Source: Candidatus Eisenbacteria bacterium
Lineage (GTDB): Bacteria > Orphanbacterota > Orphanbacteria > Orphanbacterales > Orphanbacteraceae
Reading direction: 5' to 3'
NCBI GenBank assembly: GCA_016930695.1
Contig: JAFGGD010000057.1
Coordinates: 1 to 36,106 of the forward strand
Length of the DNA: 36,106 nt
A program made the translations under genes and the position numbers. The notes beneath the pieces are model-generated. The model was not told the DNA's origin, ran no database searches, and saw only the letters and a list, made by a program, of their open reading frames with translations. This document shows, piece after piece, positions 17,934-26,863 of the stretch. The first letter of the stretch is position 1. Each line of letters begins with the position of its first letter.

Positions 17934-20900
17934 ATGTATCTCAAAAAACTTGAAATCTTCGGTTTCAAGTCCTTTATGAATAAATTGCAAGTCGAGTTCG
18001 GCGAGGGCCTCACCGGCGTGATCGGCCCGAACGGCTGCGGCAAGTCCAACATCAGCGACGCCATCCGTTGGGTTCTGGGGGAGCAGAACGCCCGTCTCCT
18101 CCGGGGCGAGACCATGGACGACGTCATCTTCAACGGTACGCGCAACCGGAAGCCTCTCGGCATGGCCGAGGTTTCCCTCACCATCTCCAACGCCAGCCAC
18201 ATGTTCCCCATCGACTATTCCGAGATCCGCGTGACCCGCCGGGTCTATCGGTCCGGCGTCAGCGAGTACCTGATCAACAAGAGTCCCTGTCGTCTGAAGG
18301 ACGTGAAGAATCTCTTCATGGACACCGGTCTCGGGAACTCCTCCTACACGCTCCTCGAACGAAACATGGTCGACAACCTCTTGAACAACACCTCCGCCAA
18401 CCTCCGCTTCATGCTGGAGGAGGCGGCGGGGATCATGAAGTACAAGACCCAGGAGAAGATCGCCGTCCGCAAGCTGGACGCCACCGAGAACGATCTGCTT
18501 CGCATCCGGGACATCGTTTCGGAGGTGGAGAAGAGGGTCCGCTCGCTCAAGCGTCAGATCGGAAAGGCGCAGAGGCACAACGAGTTGACCGCGGAGATGC
18601 GCGACCTGATTCGCCGGACCGGCGTGCTGGAGCTGCGGCGGCTCCGCGGGGAGGAGACGGAGAGGAACCGCCTGCGTGAAGAGGCGTCGCGGAAGATGCA
18701 ATCCTCGTCCGGCCGGGTGGCGGGCGTGGAGGCGGAGATCGAATCTCACCGGCTCGGACTCCGGGAGAGGGAGGAAGAGCTGAAGGGGGCGCAGGAGGCG
18801 CTGGACGAGACGGAAGGACGGATCGAGAAGATCCAGAGCGAGTCGCTCGTTCTCGGCGAGAGGGAGAAAGGACTCCACGAGAGGCAGGAGCGGATCGAGC
18901 GGGAGATCGAGGAGCGGAACCAGCGGATCCGGGAGACGGTGGAGCTGCACTGGAAGAAGTCGGAGGAAGAGGAGGAGGCCACCCGGGAGATCCGCCGGTT
19001 CGAGGGGGAATTGGAGACGAAGCGCGGGGAGAACTCCATCCTCCAGGAGCGCGTCGGACGCGCCAAGAAGCAGCTCCTCGAGCGTAAGCAGATCACCCTC
19101 GATCTTTTCCGGGGGGAGTCGGAGAAGCGGAACGTTCTGGGGAACCTGGAGACGCAGCTGCACGACCTGACGGAGCGCGGCGGCGAGCTGGAAACGCGGA
19201 TCGGCTCCCTGGAGGAGGAGGAACGCGGCCTGTCGGTGCGTTCCGCCGAGGCGGAGGAGGCCTTCGAGCGCGCATCGACGGACGCGCAGCGGCTGCGCGC
19301 CGAGCGGAATGGCGCGGAGGAGAACCTGGAGAGGACCCGGGCGAGGCGAAACGAAGTGGGGGAGAGCCTGGTGCTCCACCAGGGGAAACGGGAGAGTCTC
19401 GAATCGACCCTTCGTTTTCTTCTCAAGCTTCAGAGCGAATACGAGGGTTACCGGGACGGCGTGCGCAGCCTGCTCACCGAAAACCCCGCGCCCGGATCGG
19501 TGCTCGGCGTGGTGGGCGAGCTGATCGAGGTGGACCCGCCGGAGATGCTCCCCGCCTTCGAGAACGTTCTCGGCGAGGCGCTCCAGTGCGTGCTCGTCCG
19601 CGAGGAGGGGGAGGCGCTCGATCTGCTCCGTTTCCTCCGGGAGAACGAGAAGGGATGGGTCTCCCTCGTTCCGCAGGACCGCTTCCGCGGCGCGCTACCC
19701 GAGACGCCGGCGGAACTGCTCGGCGAAGAGGGAGTCATCGGCACGGCGGAGCGCTATGTCCGCGGCGGCGACGGCCTGCGCGACGTGATCCGCTTCCTCC
19801 TCGCCGACGTCGTTTTCGTACGCGACCTGGGGACCGCCCGGCGACTCGCCCGTGACGGCCGCTACCGGGACTTCCGTTTCGTCACCCCCTCGGGCGAAGG
19901 GGCGGCGCACCCCGGTTTTCTCTTCGGCGGCCGGTCGAGCCGCGAGGGGGTCGGTCTCTTCGAGAGGCGCAGCCGGATCGCGGAGTTGGAGTCGGAACTG
20001 AAAGAGGCGTCGATCCAACTCGGGGATCTGATCGAGGCGAAGAGAAAACTGGAAGAGACCTTCACCCGTTCCCGGGACGAGCGGGACCGGATCATCGTCG
20101 ATCTGGACCGGGCGCAGAGCCGCGTCGAGGAGGACGGCCGGGAGAGGGCGCGCCTCCGAACCGCTCTCGAGAACGCACGGGAATCTCTCGGCCGTACGCG
20201 CGAGGAGCGGGACCGGATCGCCGGGCAGGCCGAGGAGGTCCGCCGTCGTCTCGATGCGGTCCACTCCGAAGTGGTGACCATCGGCGCGGACGGCTCGGAG
20301 GCGGATCGCTCTCTCCGCGAGATCGAGGCGGAGATGGTGGAGCTGGAGATGAAGCGCGAGGAGGGGAGCCGGCTTCTCGGCCAAGCCCAGGTAAACCTCG
20401 CCGAGGCGGAGGGGCGCAAGAAATCCCTCGAGGCCGAAGTGACCTCCCTCGCCCGTTGGGAGCGCGAGCTGGGCGATGAAATCTCCCGGAGGCGGGAGGA
20501 ACAGCAGGCGAACCGCGGGAGCCTGGAGGAGATCGCGGAGCGGCTCGCGAGCCTCGGCCGGGAAGAGGCGGAGCTCGCCAGCCGCCGCGAGGAGGAGACG
20601 ACCCGTCGCGACGAGATCCTCGGTGAGGTGAACCGTGCGGGCGGCGAGATCCGCCGACTCGAGGACTCGGTCCGCGAGGACCGGCGGTTGAAGGAGGAGA
20701 GCGCCGAGGAACTCCATCGACAGGAGATGCGTCTCCAAGAGATCCGCCTGCAGAGGGAGAACCTGCTGGAGAGAACCGACGAGGAGCTGGGCGAGAGAAT
20801 CCGGGAAACCGACGAACTCCCGCACGCCGAGGGGGATCTCGACGAGACGGAGATGCGGGCGAGGATCGGCGAGCTGCGCGACGGACTCCGCCGGCTCGGC

Positions 20901-21554
20901 CCGGTCAACCTCGTCGCCCTGGACGAGTTCGACGAGGAAAACGAGCGGTACGAGTTCCTCCGCGGCCAAGAGGAGGACCTGGTCCACGCCCGCGATTCGC
21001 TCAAGGAGACGATCCGCACCGTGGACACCAAGGCGCGGGGGCTCTTCATGGAGACCTTCGAGAAGGTCCGCTCGAATTTCCATGAGACATTCACCACTCT
21101 TTTCGAGGGAGGGGAGGCGGATCTCCGGATGGCCGACCCGGACAATCCGCTCCTGAGCGAGCTGGAGATCGTCGCCCGGCCGGGTCAGAAAAGACCCCAG
21201 AAGATCGCCCTCCTCTCCGGCGGCGAAAGAGCCCTCACGGCGATCGCCATCCTCTTCGCGCTCTATCTGGAGAAGCCGAGCCCCTTCTGCATTCTCGACG
21301 AGTTGGATGCGCCTCTGGACGAAGCCAACGTGGGCCGCTTCCTCCGTATGCTCGAGCGTTTCCGCGAGAAAACCCAGTTCGTGATCATCACCCATAACCG
21401 GCAGACCATGGAAGGGACCGATTATCTTTACGGCGTCACCATGGAGGAGTCGGGCGTTTCACGGGTGGTCTCGGTCCGGCTCGGCGGGAAGCGCCTCTCC
21501 GCCGAGGAGGAGGCGGAGAGGATCGAGATGATCGAGACGCAGCAGGGCGCTTGA
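17934..21554 (+). CDS. smc: chromosome segregation protein SMC
   Basis: ATPase that folds and segregates chromosomes together with ScpA and ScpB. ATG 17934 follows GGAGG (17924-17928), giving 1206 residues; an in-frame GTG at 17922 is less likely. The head has MYLKKLEIFGFKSF, Walker A GPNGCGKSN (about 31-39) and the LLEEAAGIMKYK block. Long Glu/Arg-rich coiled coils flank a hinge at about 504-650 (GSVLGVVGELIEV and following). The C-terminal head has LLSGGERALTAIAILFALYL (signature motif near 1093) and Walker B CILDELDAPLDEANV (near 1120). All ATPase motifs are intact. The ftsY start follows the stop by 1 nt, a pairing common in many phyla. scpA and scpB are not in this window. Confidence 0.96.
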   Translation: MYLKKLEIFGFKSFMNKLQVEFGEGLTGVIGPNGCGKSNISDAIRWVLGEQNARLLRGETMDDVIFNGTRNRKPLGMAEVSLTISNASHMFPIDYSEIRVTRRVYRSGVSEYLINKSPCRLKDVKNLFMDTGLGNSSYTLLERNMVDNLLNNTSANLRFMLEEAAGIMKYKTQEKIAVRKLDATENDLLRIRDIVSEVEKRVRSLKRQIGKAQRHNELTAEMRDLIRRTGVLELRRLRGEETERNRLREEASRKMQSSSGRVAGVEAEIESHRLGLREREEELKGAQEALDETEGRIEKIQSESLVLGEREKGLHERQERIEREIEERNQRIRETVELHWKKSEEEEEATREIRRFEGELETKRGENSILQERVGRAKKQLLERKQITLDLFRGESEKRNVLGNLETQLHDLTERGGELETRIGSLEEEERGLSVRSAEAEEAFERASTDAQRLRAERNGAEENLERTRARRNEVGESLVLHQGKRESLESTLRFLLKLQSEYEGYRDGVRSLLTENPAPGSVLGVVGELIEVDPPEMLPAFENVLGEALQCVLVREEGEALDLLRFLRENEKGWVSLVPQDRFRGALPETPAELLGEEGVIGTAERYVRGGDGLRDVIRFLLADVVFVRDLGTARRLARDGRYRDFRFVTPSGEGAAHPGFLFGGRSSREGVGLFERRSRIAELESELKEASIQLGDLIEAKRKLEETFTRSRDERDRIIVDLDRAQSRVEEDGRERARLRTALENARESLGRTREERDRIAGQAEEVRRRLDAVHSEVVTIGADGSEADRSLREIEAEMVELEMKREEGSRLLGQAQVNLAEAEGRKKSLEAEVTSLARWERELGDEISRRREEQQANRGSLEEIAERLASLGREEAELASRREEETTRRDEILGEVNRAGGEIRRLEDSVREDRRLKEESAEELHRQEMRLQEIRLQRENLLERTDEELGERIRETDELPHAEGDLDETEMRARIGELRDGLRRLGPVNLVALDEFDEENERYEFLRGQEEDLVHARDSLKETIRTVDTKARGLFMETFEKVRSNFHETFTTLFEGGEADLRMADPDNPLLSELEIVARPGQKRPQKIALLSGGERALTAIAILFALYLEKPSPFCILDELDAPLDEANVGRFLRMLERFREKTQFVIITHNRQTMEGTDYLYGVTMEESGVSRVVSVRLGGKRLSAEEEAERIEMIETQQGA

Positions 21555-21555
21555 G

Positions 21556-22446
21556 ATGAAAGGCTTTTTCGGTAATCTCCGGAAGGGGCTCGGGAAAACC
21601 CGGGAGAATCTGATCACGTCGCTCCGGCGGGCGGTGGAGTCCCCGGACGACGAGGAGCGCTTCGAGGAACTCGAAGAGGCGCTGATCCGCGGGGACGTGG
21701 GTGTTCGCGCCGCGCGCCGCATTCTGGAGCGGGTCGAAGAGCGCGGCGGCGATCCCTGGGAGGCGATGCGCGAAGAGGTGGAGCGGATCCTGGTCGGCCC
21801 GAACGGCGCCCTCCCCCACCCGCCCCGGACCGACAAACCCCACGTGATCCTTCTCGTCGGCGTCAACGGTTCGGGGAAGACGACCACCGCCGGCAAACTG
21901 GCGGCGCGGCACGCCGCCGAGGGGAAACGGGTGATCCTCGCCGCCGCCGACACCTTCCGCGCCGCCGCGATCGAACAGTTGCAGGTCTGGGCGGACCGGA
22001 CGGGCGTGGAAGTGATCCGCCAGGAGCGGGGAGCCGACGCGGCGTCGGTCGCCTTCGACGGACTGTCCGCGGCGATCGCCCGGGGCGCGGATTTCCTCGT
22101 GGTGGACACCGCCGGCCGTTTGCAGAGCCGCTCCAACCTGATGGAAGAGCTGAAGAAGATCCGGCGGGTTCTCGGCAAACACGGCGAACGTTTTCCGCAG
22201 GAGACCCTGCTCGTGCTCGACGCCACCGCCGGCCAAAACGGCGTTTCCCAGGCGCGGCGTTTCCTCGACGTCGCCGCCGTGGACGGCATCGTCCTCACCA
22301 AGCTGGACGGCACCGCCAAGGGGGGCGTGATCCTCTCCATCCGTGAGGAAATCGACCTGCCCGTCCGATACGTGGGGGTGGGCGAGAGCGAGGAAGACCT
22401 TCTGGAGTTCTCGCCGAAGGAGTTCGCCCGGGCGCTCTTGGACTGA
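21556..22446 (+). CDS. ftsY: signal recognition particle receptor FtsY
   Basis: SRP-receptor GTPase that docks ribosome-SRP complexes at the membrane translocon. The 296 residues comprise an NG core with only a short N-terminal extension, no large acidic A domain as in E. coli, and an N domain of about 1-85. GTPase motifs are complete: GVNGSGKTTT (G1, 102-111), ADTFRAAAIEQL (G2), DTAGR (G3, 184-188), TKLDGTAKGG (G4, 248-257) and YVGVGESEEDLLEF (closing motif). It starts 1 nt after the smc stop, so the two are probably coupled. The short form presumably binds the membrane through its N-terminal amphipathic helix (MKGFFGNLRKGL). Confidence 0.96.
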   Translation: MKGFFGNLRKGLGKTRENLITSLRRAVESPDDEERFEELEEALIRGDVGVRAARRILERVEERGGDPWEAMREEVERILVGPNGALPHPPRTDKPHVILLVGVNGSGKTTTAGKLAARHAAEGKRVILAAADTFRAAAIEQLQVWADRTGVEVIRQERGADAASVAFDGLSAAIARGADFLVVDTAGRLQSRSNLMEELKKIRRVLGKHGERFPQETLLVLDATAGQNGVSQARRFLDVAAVDGIVLTKLDGTAKGGVILSIREEIDLPVRYVGVGESEEDLLEFSPKEFARALLD

Positions 22447-22478
22447 CCGGTCCGGGAGGGCCGTTGGGAGGGAGACCC

Positions 22479-24146
22479 TTGCCGGAAGAAATGAAACGAC
22501 AGTACGAGGTTTTCCTCCGCACCGTCACCCGAACCCAGGAGTTCGAGACCCTTCAAGAGAAACTGGACACTCTCGCCGCCGGAATCGTGGAAGCCCAGAC
22601 CTGGCGCCGCGCCCTCATCTCCCTCTTCGACGAAAACTGGAACGTGACGCGGATCGGGTCGGCCAACGTGGACCCGGAGGATCTGAAACGGATCCGCCGT
22701 CGCCCTCCCCTCTCTCCGGAGGAGAGAAAAAAGCTGTTCGACGAGCGCTATCGTCTCGGCCATTCCTTCTTCATCCCCCACGACGACGTCGACTCGAGGG
22801 AGATCCTGAAAAAGGGGTTGGCGAGCCGCAGGGACCGCTCCGAGTTCGTGGATTGGCACCCGAACGACGTCCTTTTCGTTCCCCTTCACGGCAGCGGGCA
22901 TCGCATCATCGGCACTCTTTCGGTGGACGACCCCAACGACGGCCGCCGTCCCACGGCCGAGTCGCTCCGCATCATCGAACTCTTCGCCCGCGAGGCGGCG
23001 ACGTGCATCGAGACGAGTCTTCTCATCGACGAGCTGAAGAAGACCCGAACCTACCTGCAGACCCTGATCGAGGACTCGCCGGACGCGATCATCACCACCG
23101 ACAACATGGGGAACGTGGTGGTCTTCAACGGCGGCGCCTCCCGGCTGCTCGGCTACGGACCGGACGAGATCATCGGCAAGCCGGTGCTGAACCTGTACGC
23201 CTCCAAAGAGGACGCGAAGCAGGTCATGTTCGCCCTCCGCGCCCGCCGCTCCGGCGGCGAGTCGGGAAAGATCTCCAACCACGAGACGACGGTCCGCGCC
23301 AAATCGGGCGAGGAGATTCCGGTCAGCCTCTCCGCGTCCATCCTGCGCGACCCGGAGGGACGGGTGATCGGCACCGCCGGCATCTCCAAGGACCTCCGGC
23401 CGATGCGCAAGCTCGAGACGGAGCTGATCAAGGCGGAGAAGATCGCCACCCTCGGCGAGGTGGGCGCCATGCTCTCCCACGAGGTGAATAACTTTCTCGA
23501 GTCGATTCTCTCCGCCTGTGAGCTTTCGCACCGTTTTCTCGGCGACAGCGAGGTGAAGTGCGTTCTCGACGAGAAGGGGCTGAAGCGGGAGGTGGAGAAG
23601 GAGAAGTACCGGCTCCGGGTGATCCAGGAAGAGGCGCTCCGGATCGGGCAGATCACCGAAAAGCTTCAGCTCATGGCGAAGGGGAAGGAGTACAAGACCA
23701 AGAAATACCTCGACGGCGTGGCGATGATCGACGTGGATAAGAGCCTGGAGAAGCTGACCGAGGCGAAAGAGATTCGCGTGTTGGTCGCCGACGACCAGCT
23801 CCACGTGCGCAAGTTCCTCAAGGAGATCCTGGAGGACGACGGCTTCACGGTGGACCAGGTGGAGGACGGTGAGGAGGCGATCGAAGCGGCGCGGAACGGA
23901 AACTACGACCTGCTCATCAGCGATATCCGCATGCCGGGAAAGAACGGCAACGAGGTGGTGGCCGCGCTGAAAGAGATCGCGCCGGATCTTCCGGTGATCC
24001 TGATCACCGCTTACGGGTATGATCCCTCCCACATCGCCGTGCGGGCGAAGCGGGAGGGTGTCGTGGACGTCCTCTACAAGCCCTTCGACCTCCGCAAGCT
24101 GAAGGAGGCGATGAGCCGCGCCCTCTCCGGGCGCACCGCCGGTTGA
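22479..24146 (+). CDS. GAF-PAS-DHp-REC signalling protein without a recognisable kinase ATPase domain
   Basis: A two-component-type protein of about 555 residues. The start is probably TTG 22479, 7 nt after GGAGG (22467-22471); TTG 22464 and ATG 22491 are in frame. Order: GAF-like sensor (about 15-185), PAS domain (about 190-310, with PDAIITTDNMGNVVVFN and LLGYGPDEIIGK), an H-box helix with His334 (GAMLSHEVNNFLESIL), a second helix (about 375-405), a short linker, then a REC domain (about 431-555). REC has the acidic pair in VLVADDQ, Asp482 (LLISDIRMPG), a Thr in LITAYG and Lys in VLYKPFD. The N, G1 and G2 boxes of a HATPase_c domain are not visible between DHp and REC. It may be a phosphotransfer module served by another kinase. 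It lies 32 bp after ftsY. Confidence 0.8.
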   Translation: MPEEMKRQYEVFLRTVTRTQEFETLQEKLDTLAAGIVEAQTWRRALISLFDENWNVTRIGSANVDPEDLKRIRRRPPLSPEERKKLFDERYRLGHSFFIPHDDVDSREILKKGLASRRDRSEFVDWHPNDVLFVPLHGSGHRIIGTLSVDDPNDGRRPTAESLRIIELFAREAATCIETSLLIDELKKTRTYLQTLIEDSPDAIITTDNMGNVVVFNGGASRLLGYGPDEIIGKPVLNLYASKEDAKQVMFALRARRSGGESGKISNHETTVRAKSGEEIPVSLSASILRDPEGRVIGTAGISKDLRPMRKLETELIKAEKIATLGEVGAMLSHEVNNFLESILSACELSHRFLGDSEVKCVLDEKGLKREVEKEKYRLRVIQEEALRIGQITEKLQLMAKGKEYKTKKYLDGVAMIDVDKSLEKLTEAKEIRVLVADDQLHVRKFLKEILEDDGFTVDQVEDGEEAIEAARNGNYDLLISDIRMPGKNGNEVVAALKEIAPDLPVILITAYGYDPSHIAVRAKREGVVDVLYKPFDLRKLKEAMSRALSGRTAG

Positions 24147-24150
24147 CCTC

Positions 24151-24963
24151 GTGAACGCCCCCACCCGCCGGTACAACGCCCGCGTGACCGCCCGGGAGGA
24201 AACCGCGCCGGGCCGCCTTCTTCTCCGCGTTCTCCCGGACGCTCCCCACCGGGTCTTCGAGCCGGGACAGTACCTCCCCCTCGGCCTCTTCGCCCGCGAA
24301 GGGCGCGCCGGCGACGTCCCCCCCGCTTCTCCCGATCCGCCCCCGGACAGGCTCATCCGCCGCCCCTACTCGATGACCTCCCGCCCCGATGAAGGGGAAC
24401 GCGAGTTCTACATCTCTCTCGTCCCCGACGGGGCGCTCACCCCCCGCCTCTTCGCGCTCCGCGCCGGCGATCCACTCTGGATCGCTCCCGTGCCGCGCGG
24501 CGCCTTCACCGCTTCCCCCGTTCCCCCGGACCGCGGTCTCATTCTCATCGCCGCGGGCACCGGCGTCGCCCCCTTCGTCTCCATGATCCGCAGTCGCTCC
24601 GCCGGTGATCCGCGCCGCTGGGCGCTCCTCCACGGCGCGCGCCGCGCCGGCGAGCTCGGCTTCCGCGAGGAACTGGAGAGCTCGGCCCGCGGCGACGGCC
24701 GCCTCCTCTACTTCCCCGCCGTCACGCGCCCCGGCCCGGAGGAGCGCTGGAACGGACCGATGGGCCGGGTGAACGTCTTTCTCGACGACGGGTCCTTCGA
24801 GCGCGCCTTCGGTGAAACGATCGAACCGGGACGCCATCACGTGTTTCTCTGCGGCGCGCCGGATATGGTGCACGATCTGCGGGAACGCTTCGAAGCGCGC
24901 GGCTTCACGCTCGCCGACGAAGAGACCGGTTCGGGCGGCGACCTCCACGTCGATTCCTTTTAG
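24151..24963 (+). CDS. ferredoxin-NADP+ reductase family flavoprotein
   Basis: FAD-dependent oxidoreductase of 270 residues, expected to move electrons between NAD(P)H and a ferredoxin or flavodoxin. The FAD-binding barrel has RPYSMTS (71-77, the RxYS motif), preceded by FEPGQYLPL. The NAD(P)-binding half has LIAAGTGVAPFVSMIRS (132-148) and FLCGAPDMVHDLRERF. There is no [2Fe-2S] cysteine cluster at the C-terminus, which argues against a PyrK or phthalate-reductase type. The start is GTG 24151, only 4 nt after the preceding stop and without a clear ribosome site, suggesting translational coupling. A proline-rich insertion (about 54-66) precedes RPYS. The redox partner cannot be read from context. 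It is the last plus-strand gene of the run and convergent with the transporter. Confidence 0.82.
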   Translation: MNAPTRRYNARVTAREETAPGRLLLRVLPDAPHRVFEPGQYLPLGLFAREGRAGDVPPASPDPPPDRLIRRPYSMTSRPDEGEREFYISLVPDGALTPRLFALRAGDPLWIAPVPRGAFTASPVPPDRGLILIAAGTGVAPFVSMIRSRSAGDPRRWALLHGARRAGELGFREELESSARGDGRLLYFPAVTRPGPEERWNGPMGRVNVFLDDGSFERAFGETIEPGRHHVFLCGAPDMVHDLRERFEARGFTLADEETGSGGDLHVDSF

Positions 24964-24975
24964 TCTTATCTATCC

Positions 24976-26730
24976 TTAGAAGGGCCAGAAGAGGGGGATC
25001 AAAAGGCTCCCGATCGCCCAGATCAGTATCGTCAGCGGTCCGCCGACGCGGAGGAAATCGCGGAAGCTGTACCCGCCCGGACCGTAGACCAGCAGGTTGG
25101 TTTGATAGCCGAGCGGTGTGGCGAAGGAGGCGGACGCCGCATAGGCCACGGTGATCAAGAAGGGGCGCGCGTCGACGCCGAGGGAGGCGGCCATGCTGAT
25201 GGCGATCGGCACGAAGAAGACCGCGGTGGCGTTGTTCGAGAGGAGGGCGGTCACCAGCGACGTCACCAGGAAGAGCGTCGATAACGCCGCCCGGGCTCCG
25301 TACATTTCGCCGACCCGCACCAGGGGCTCGGCGATACGGGCCGCCGTCCCGGTGATCTCCAACGCCTGGCCGAGGGCGAGCGTTCCCGCGATCAGAATCA
25401 GGATCGGCCAGTTCACCGATCGGTACGCCTGTCCCGGCGTGAGGCAGCCGGTGAGGAGCATGAGGAAGGCGCCCCCCAGAGACGCCACCTCCATGGGAAC
25501 CACGCCCGTGGAGAGGGCGAGCATCACCACGAGAAGGATGGAGATGGCGATGGGCGCCCTCTTCCGATTGATGAACAGCTCGTGGATCCCCTCCATGAGA
25601 AGGAAATCCCGGGTGTCCGAGATCTCCTCCACGCTCTCCTTGCCGCCGAAGGCGAGGATCACGTCGCCGGGCCGGATCACCATCTCCGAGACCCTTTTCC
25701 GGATGTGGCGGCCGCCGCGCATGATCGCGATGGGGACCAAGTCCGCCCGTCGCCGCAGGCCCAGATCGCGGACCCGGCGGGAGACGAACCCCGAATCGGG
25801 AGGAACCACCAGCTCGACGAAGCTCATGCTCTTCGGCTCGAAGCGGGCGCGGCCGTCCAATAGCCCGGGGAGGATCCGGACCCCCTCGCGGCTCTCCACC
25901 TCGGCGATGTCGTTGATGTTCCCTTGCAGTATAAATAAATCCCCCTCCTGGACGGTCCTATCCTTGAAGGGGGGCCAGATCATTTCCTCGTCCCGCACCA
26001 GGGCGAGCACCGTCGGACCGGTCTTGCCGAACACGTCCAACACCGGCTTCCCCGCCGCCTGCGATCCCCAGAGGATCTCGATCTCGGTGACGAACTCCCG
26101 GACCGGATCCCGCGTGGTGGTGAGGGTGTGGTGCTCCGGGAGGAGGTGCCTTCCCAGCGTGAGGAGGTAGATCCCGCCGATCAGGAAGAGGAGAATCCCC
26201 GCCTTGGTCATCTCGAACATGGCGATGGGGGGCTGGCCGTGCGTTTCGGCGAGCGTGCTGACCAGAATGGTGGTGGAGGTGCCGATCAGCGTGCAGGAGC
26301 CGCCGAGCATCGAGGCGTAGGAGAGGGGCATCAGCAGTTTGGAGGGGAAAATGTGCTGCTCGCTGGCGATGCCGAGGAGGATGGGGATGAAGACGATGAC
26401 CACCGGCGTGTTGTTCAGAAACGCCGAAACGGCGCCCACTGAGAGGATGGTGAGCAAGAGGATGGCGGTGGCGTTTCCGCGGGAGAGGTCGATGATGCGC
26501 CGGGCCACGAAACCGACGGCGCCTGTCCGCAGGATCCCCTCTCCGACGATGAAGAGGGAGCCGACGGTGATGACCGCCCGGCTGGAGAAGCCGGCCACGG
26601 CGTCGCCCGGCGAGAGGATGCCGGTCAACGCGAGCACGAGCAGGATGCCGATCCCCACCAGATCGATGGTGAGCAGCTCGAAGACGAGGGCCAGGAAAGC
26701 GACGATGAGCAGGGTGATGACGACGATCAT
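24976..26730 (-). CDS. SLC13/DASS-type anion transporter with two central RCK-C (TrkA_C) domains
   Basis: A 584-residue membrane protein of the divalent anion:Na+ symporter class (SLC13/ArsB-CitM superfamily). Two membrane halves (about 1-205 and 395-584) flank a soluble centre with two TrkA_C-like modules (about 215-300 and 300-385; [15 protein letters not shown] and [14 protein letters not shown] mark the two). The paired re-entrant signatures are visible: [13 protein letters not shown] with LIGTSTTIL in the first half, and [15 protein letters not shown] with [16 protein letters not shown] in the second. This layout is common in bacterial sulfate or dicarboxylate carriers; the substrate is not identified. 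A hairpin CGGCCCG-TCGT-CGGGCCG (26793-26810) lies in the leader. The 133-bp gap to the sulfatase-like gene upstream shows no clear terminator. Confidence 0.85.
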   Translation of the reverse strand: MIVVITLLIVAFLALVFELLTIDLVGIGILLVLALTGILSPGDAVAGFSSRAVITVGSLFIVGEGILRTGAVGFVARRIIDLSRGNATAILLLTILSVGAVSAFLNNTPVVIVFIPILLGIASEQHIFPSKLLMPLSYASMLGGSCTLIGTSTTILVSTLAETHGQPPIAMFEMTKAGILLFLIGGIYLLTLGRHLLPEHHTLTTTRDPVREFVTEIEILWGSQAAGKPVLDVFGKTGPTVLALVRDEEMIWPPFKDRTVQEGDLFILQGNINDIAEVESREGVRILPGLLDGRARFEPKSMSFVELVVPPDSGFVSRRVRDLGLRRRADLVPIAIMRGGRHIRKRVSEMVIRPGDVILAFGGKESVEEISDTRDFLLMEGIHELFINRKRAPIAISILLVVMLALSTGVVPMEVASLGGAFLMLLTGCLTPGQAYRSVNWPILILIAGTLALGQALEITGTAARIAEPLVRVGEMYGARAALSTLFLVTSLVTALLSNNATAVFFVPIAISMAASLGVDARPFLITVAYAASASFATPLGYQTNLLVYGPGGYSFRDFLRVGGPLTILIWAIGSLLIPLFWPF

Positions 26731-26863
26731 CGGCCTGTACGACCCCCGGGAACGCGTCCCTCGCGGCCCGACCGAAACCGCCCGGATTGAGGCGGCCCGT
26801 CGTCGGGCCGAACGGAATCATGGTAACGAAACGGCGCCGTCCGGGACAAGGAATCCCACGCGG

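Noticed and set aside
16074-19379. 1101-residue minus-strand ORF opposite selA, the SPOR gene and smc
   Set aside because: Low-complexity antisense translation of three recognised genes, caused by high GC.
21459-24356. 965-residue minus-strand ORF opposite ftsY and the GAF-PAS gene
   Set aside because: Antisense to intact conserved motifs on the plus strand.
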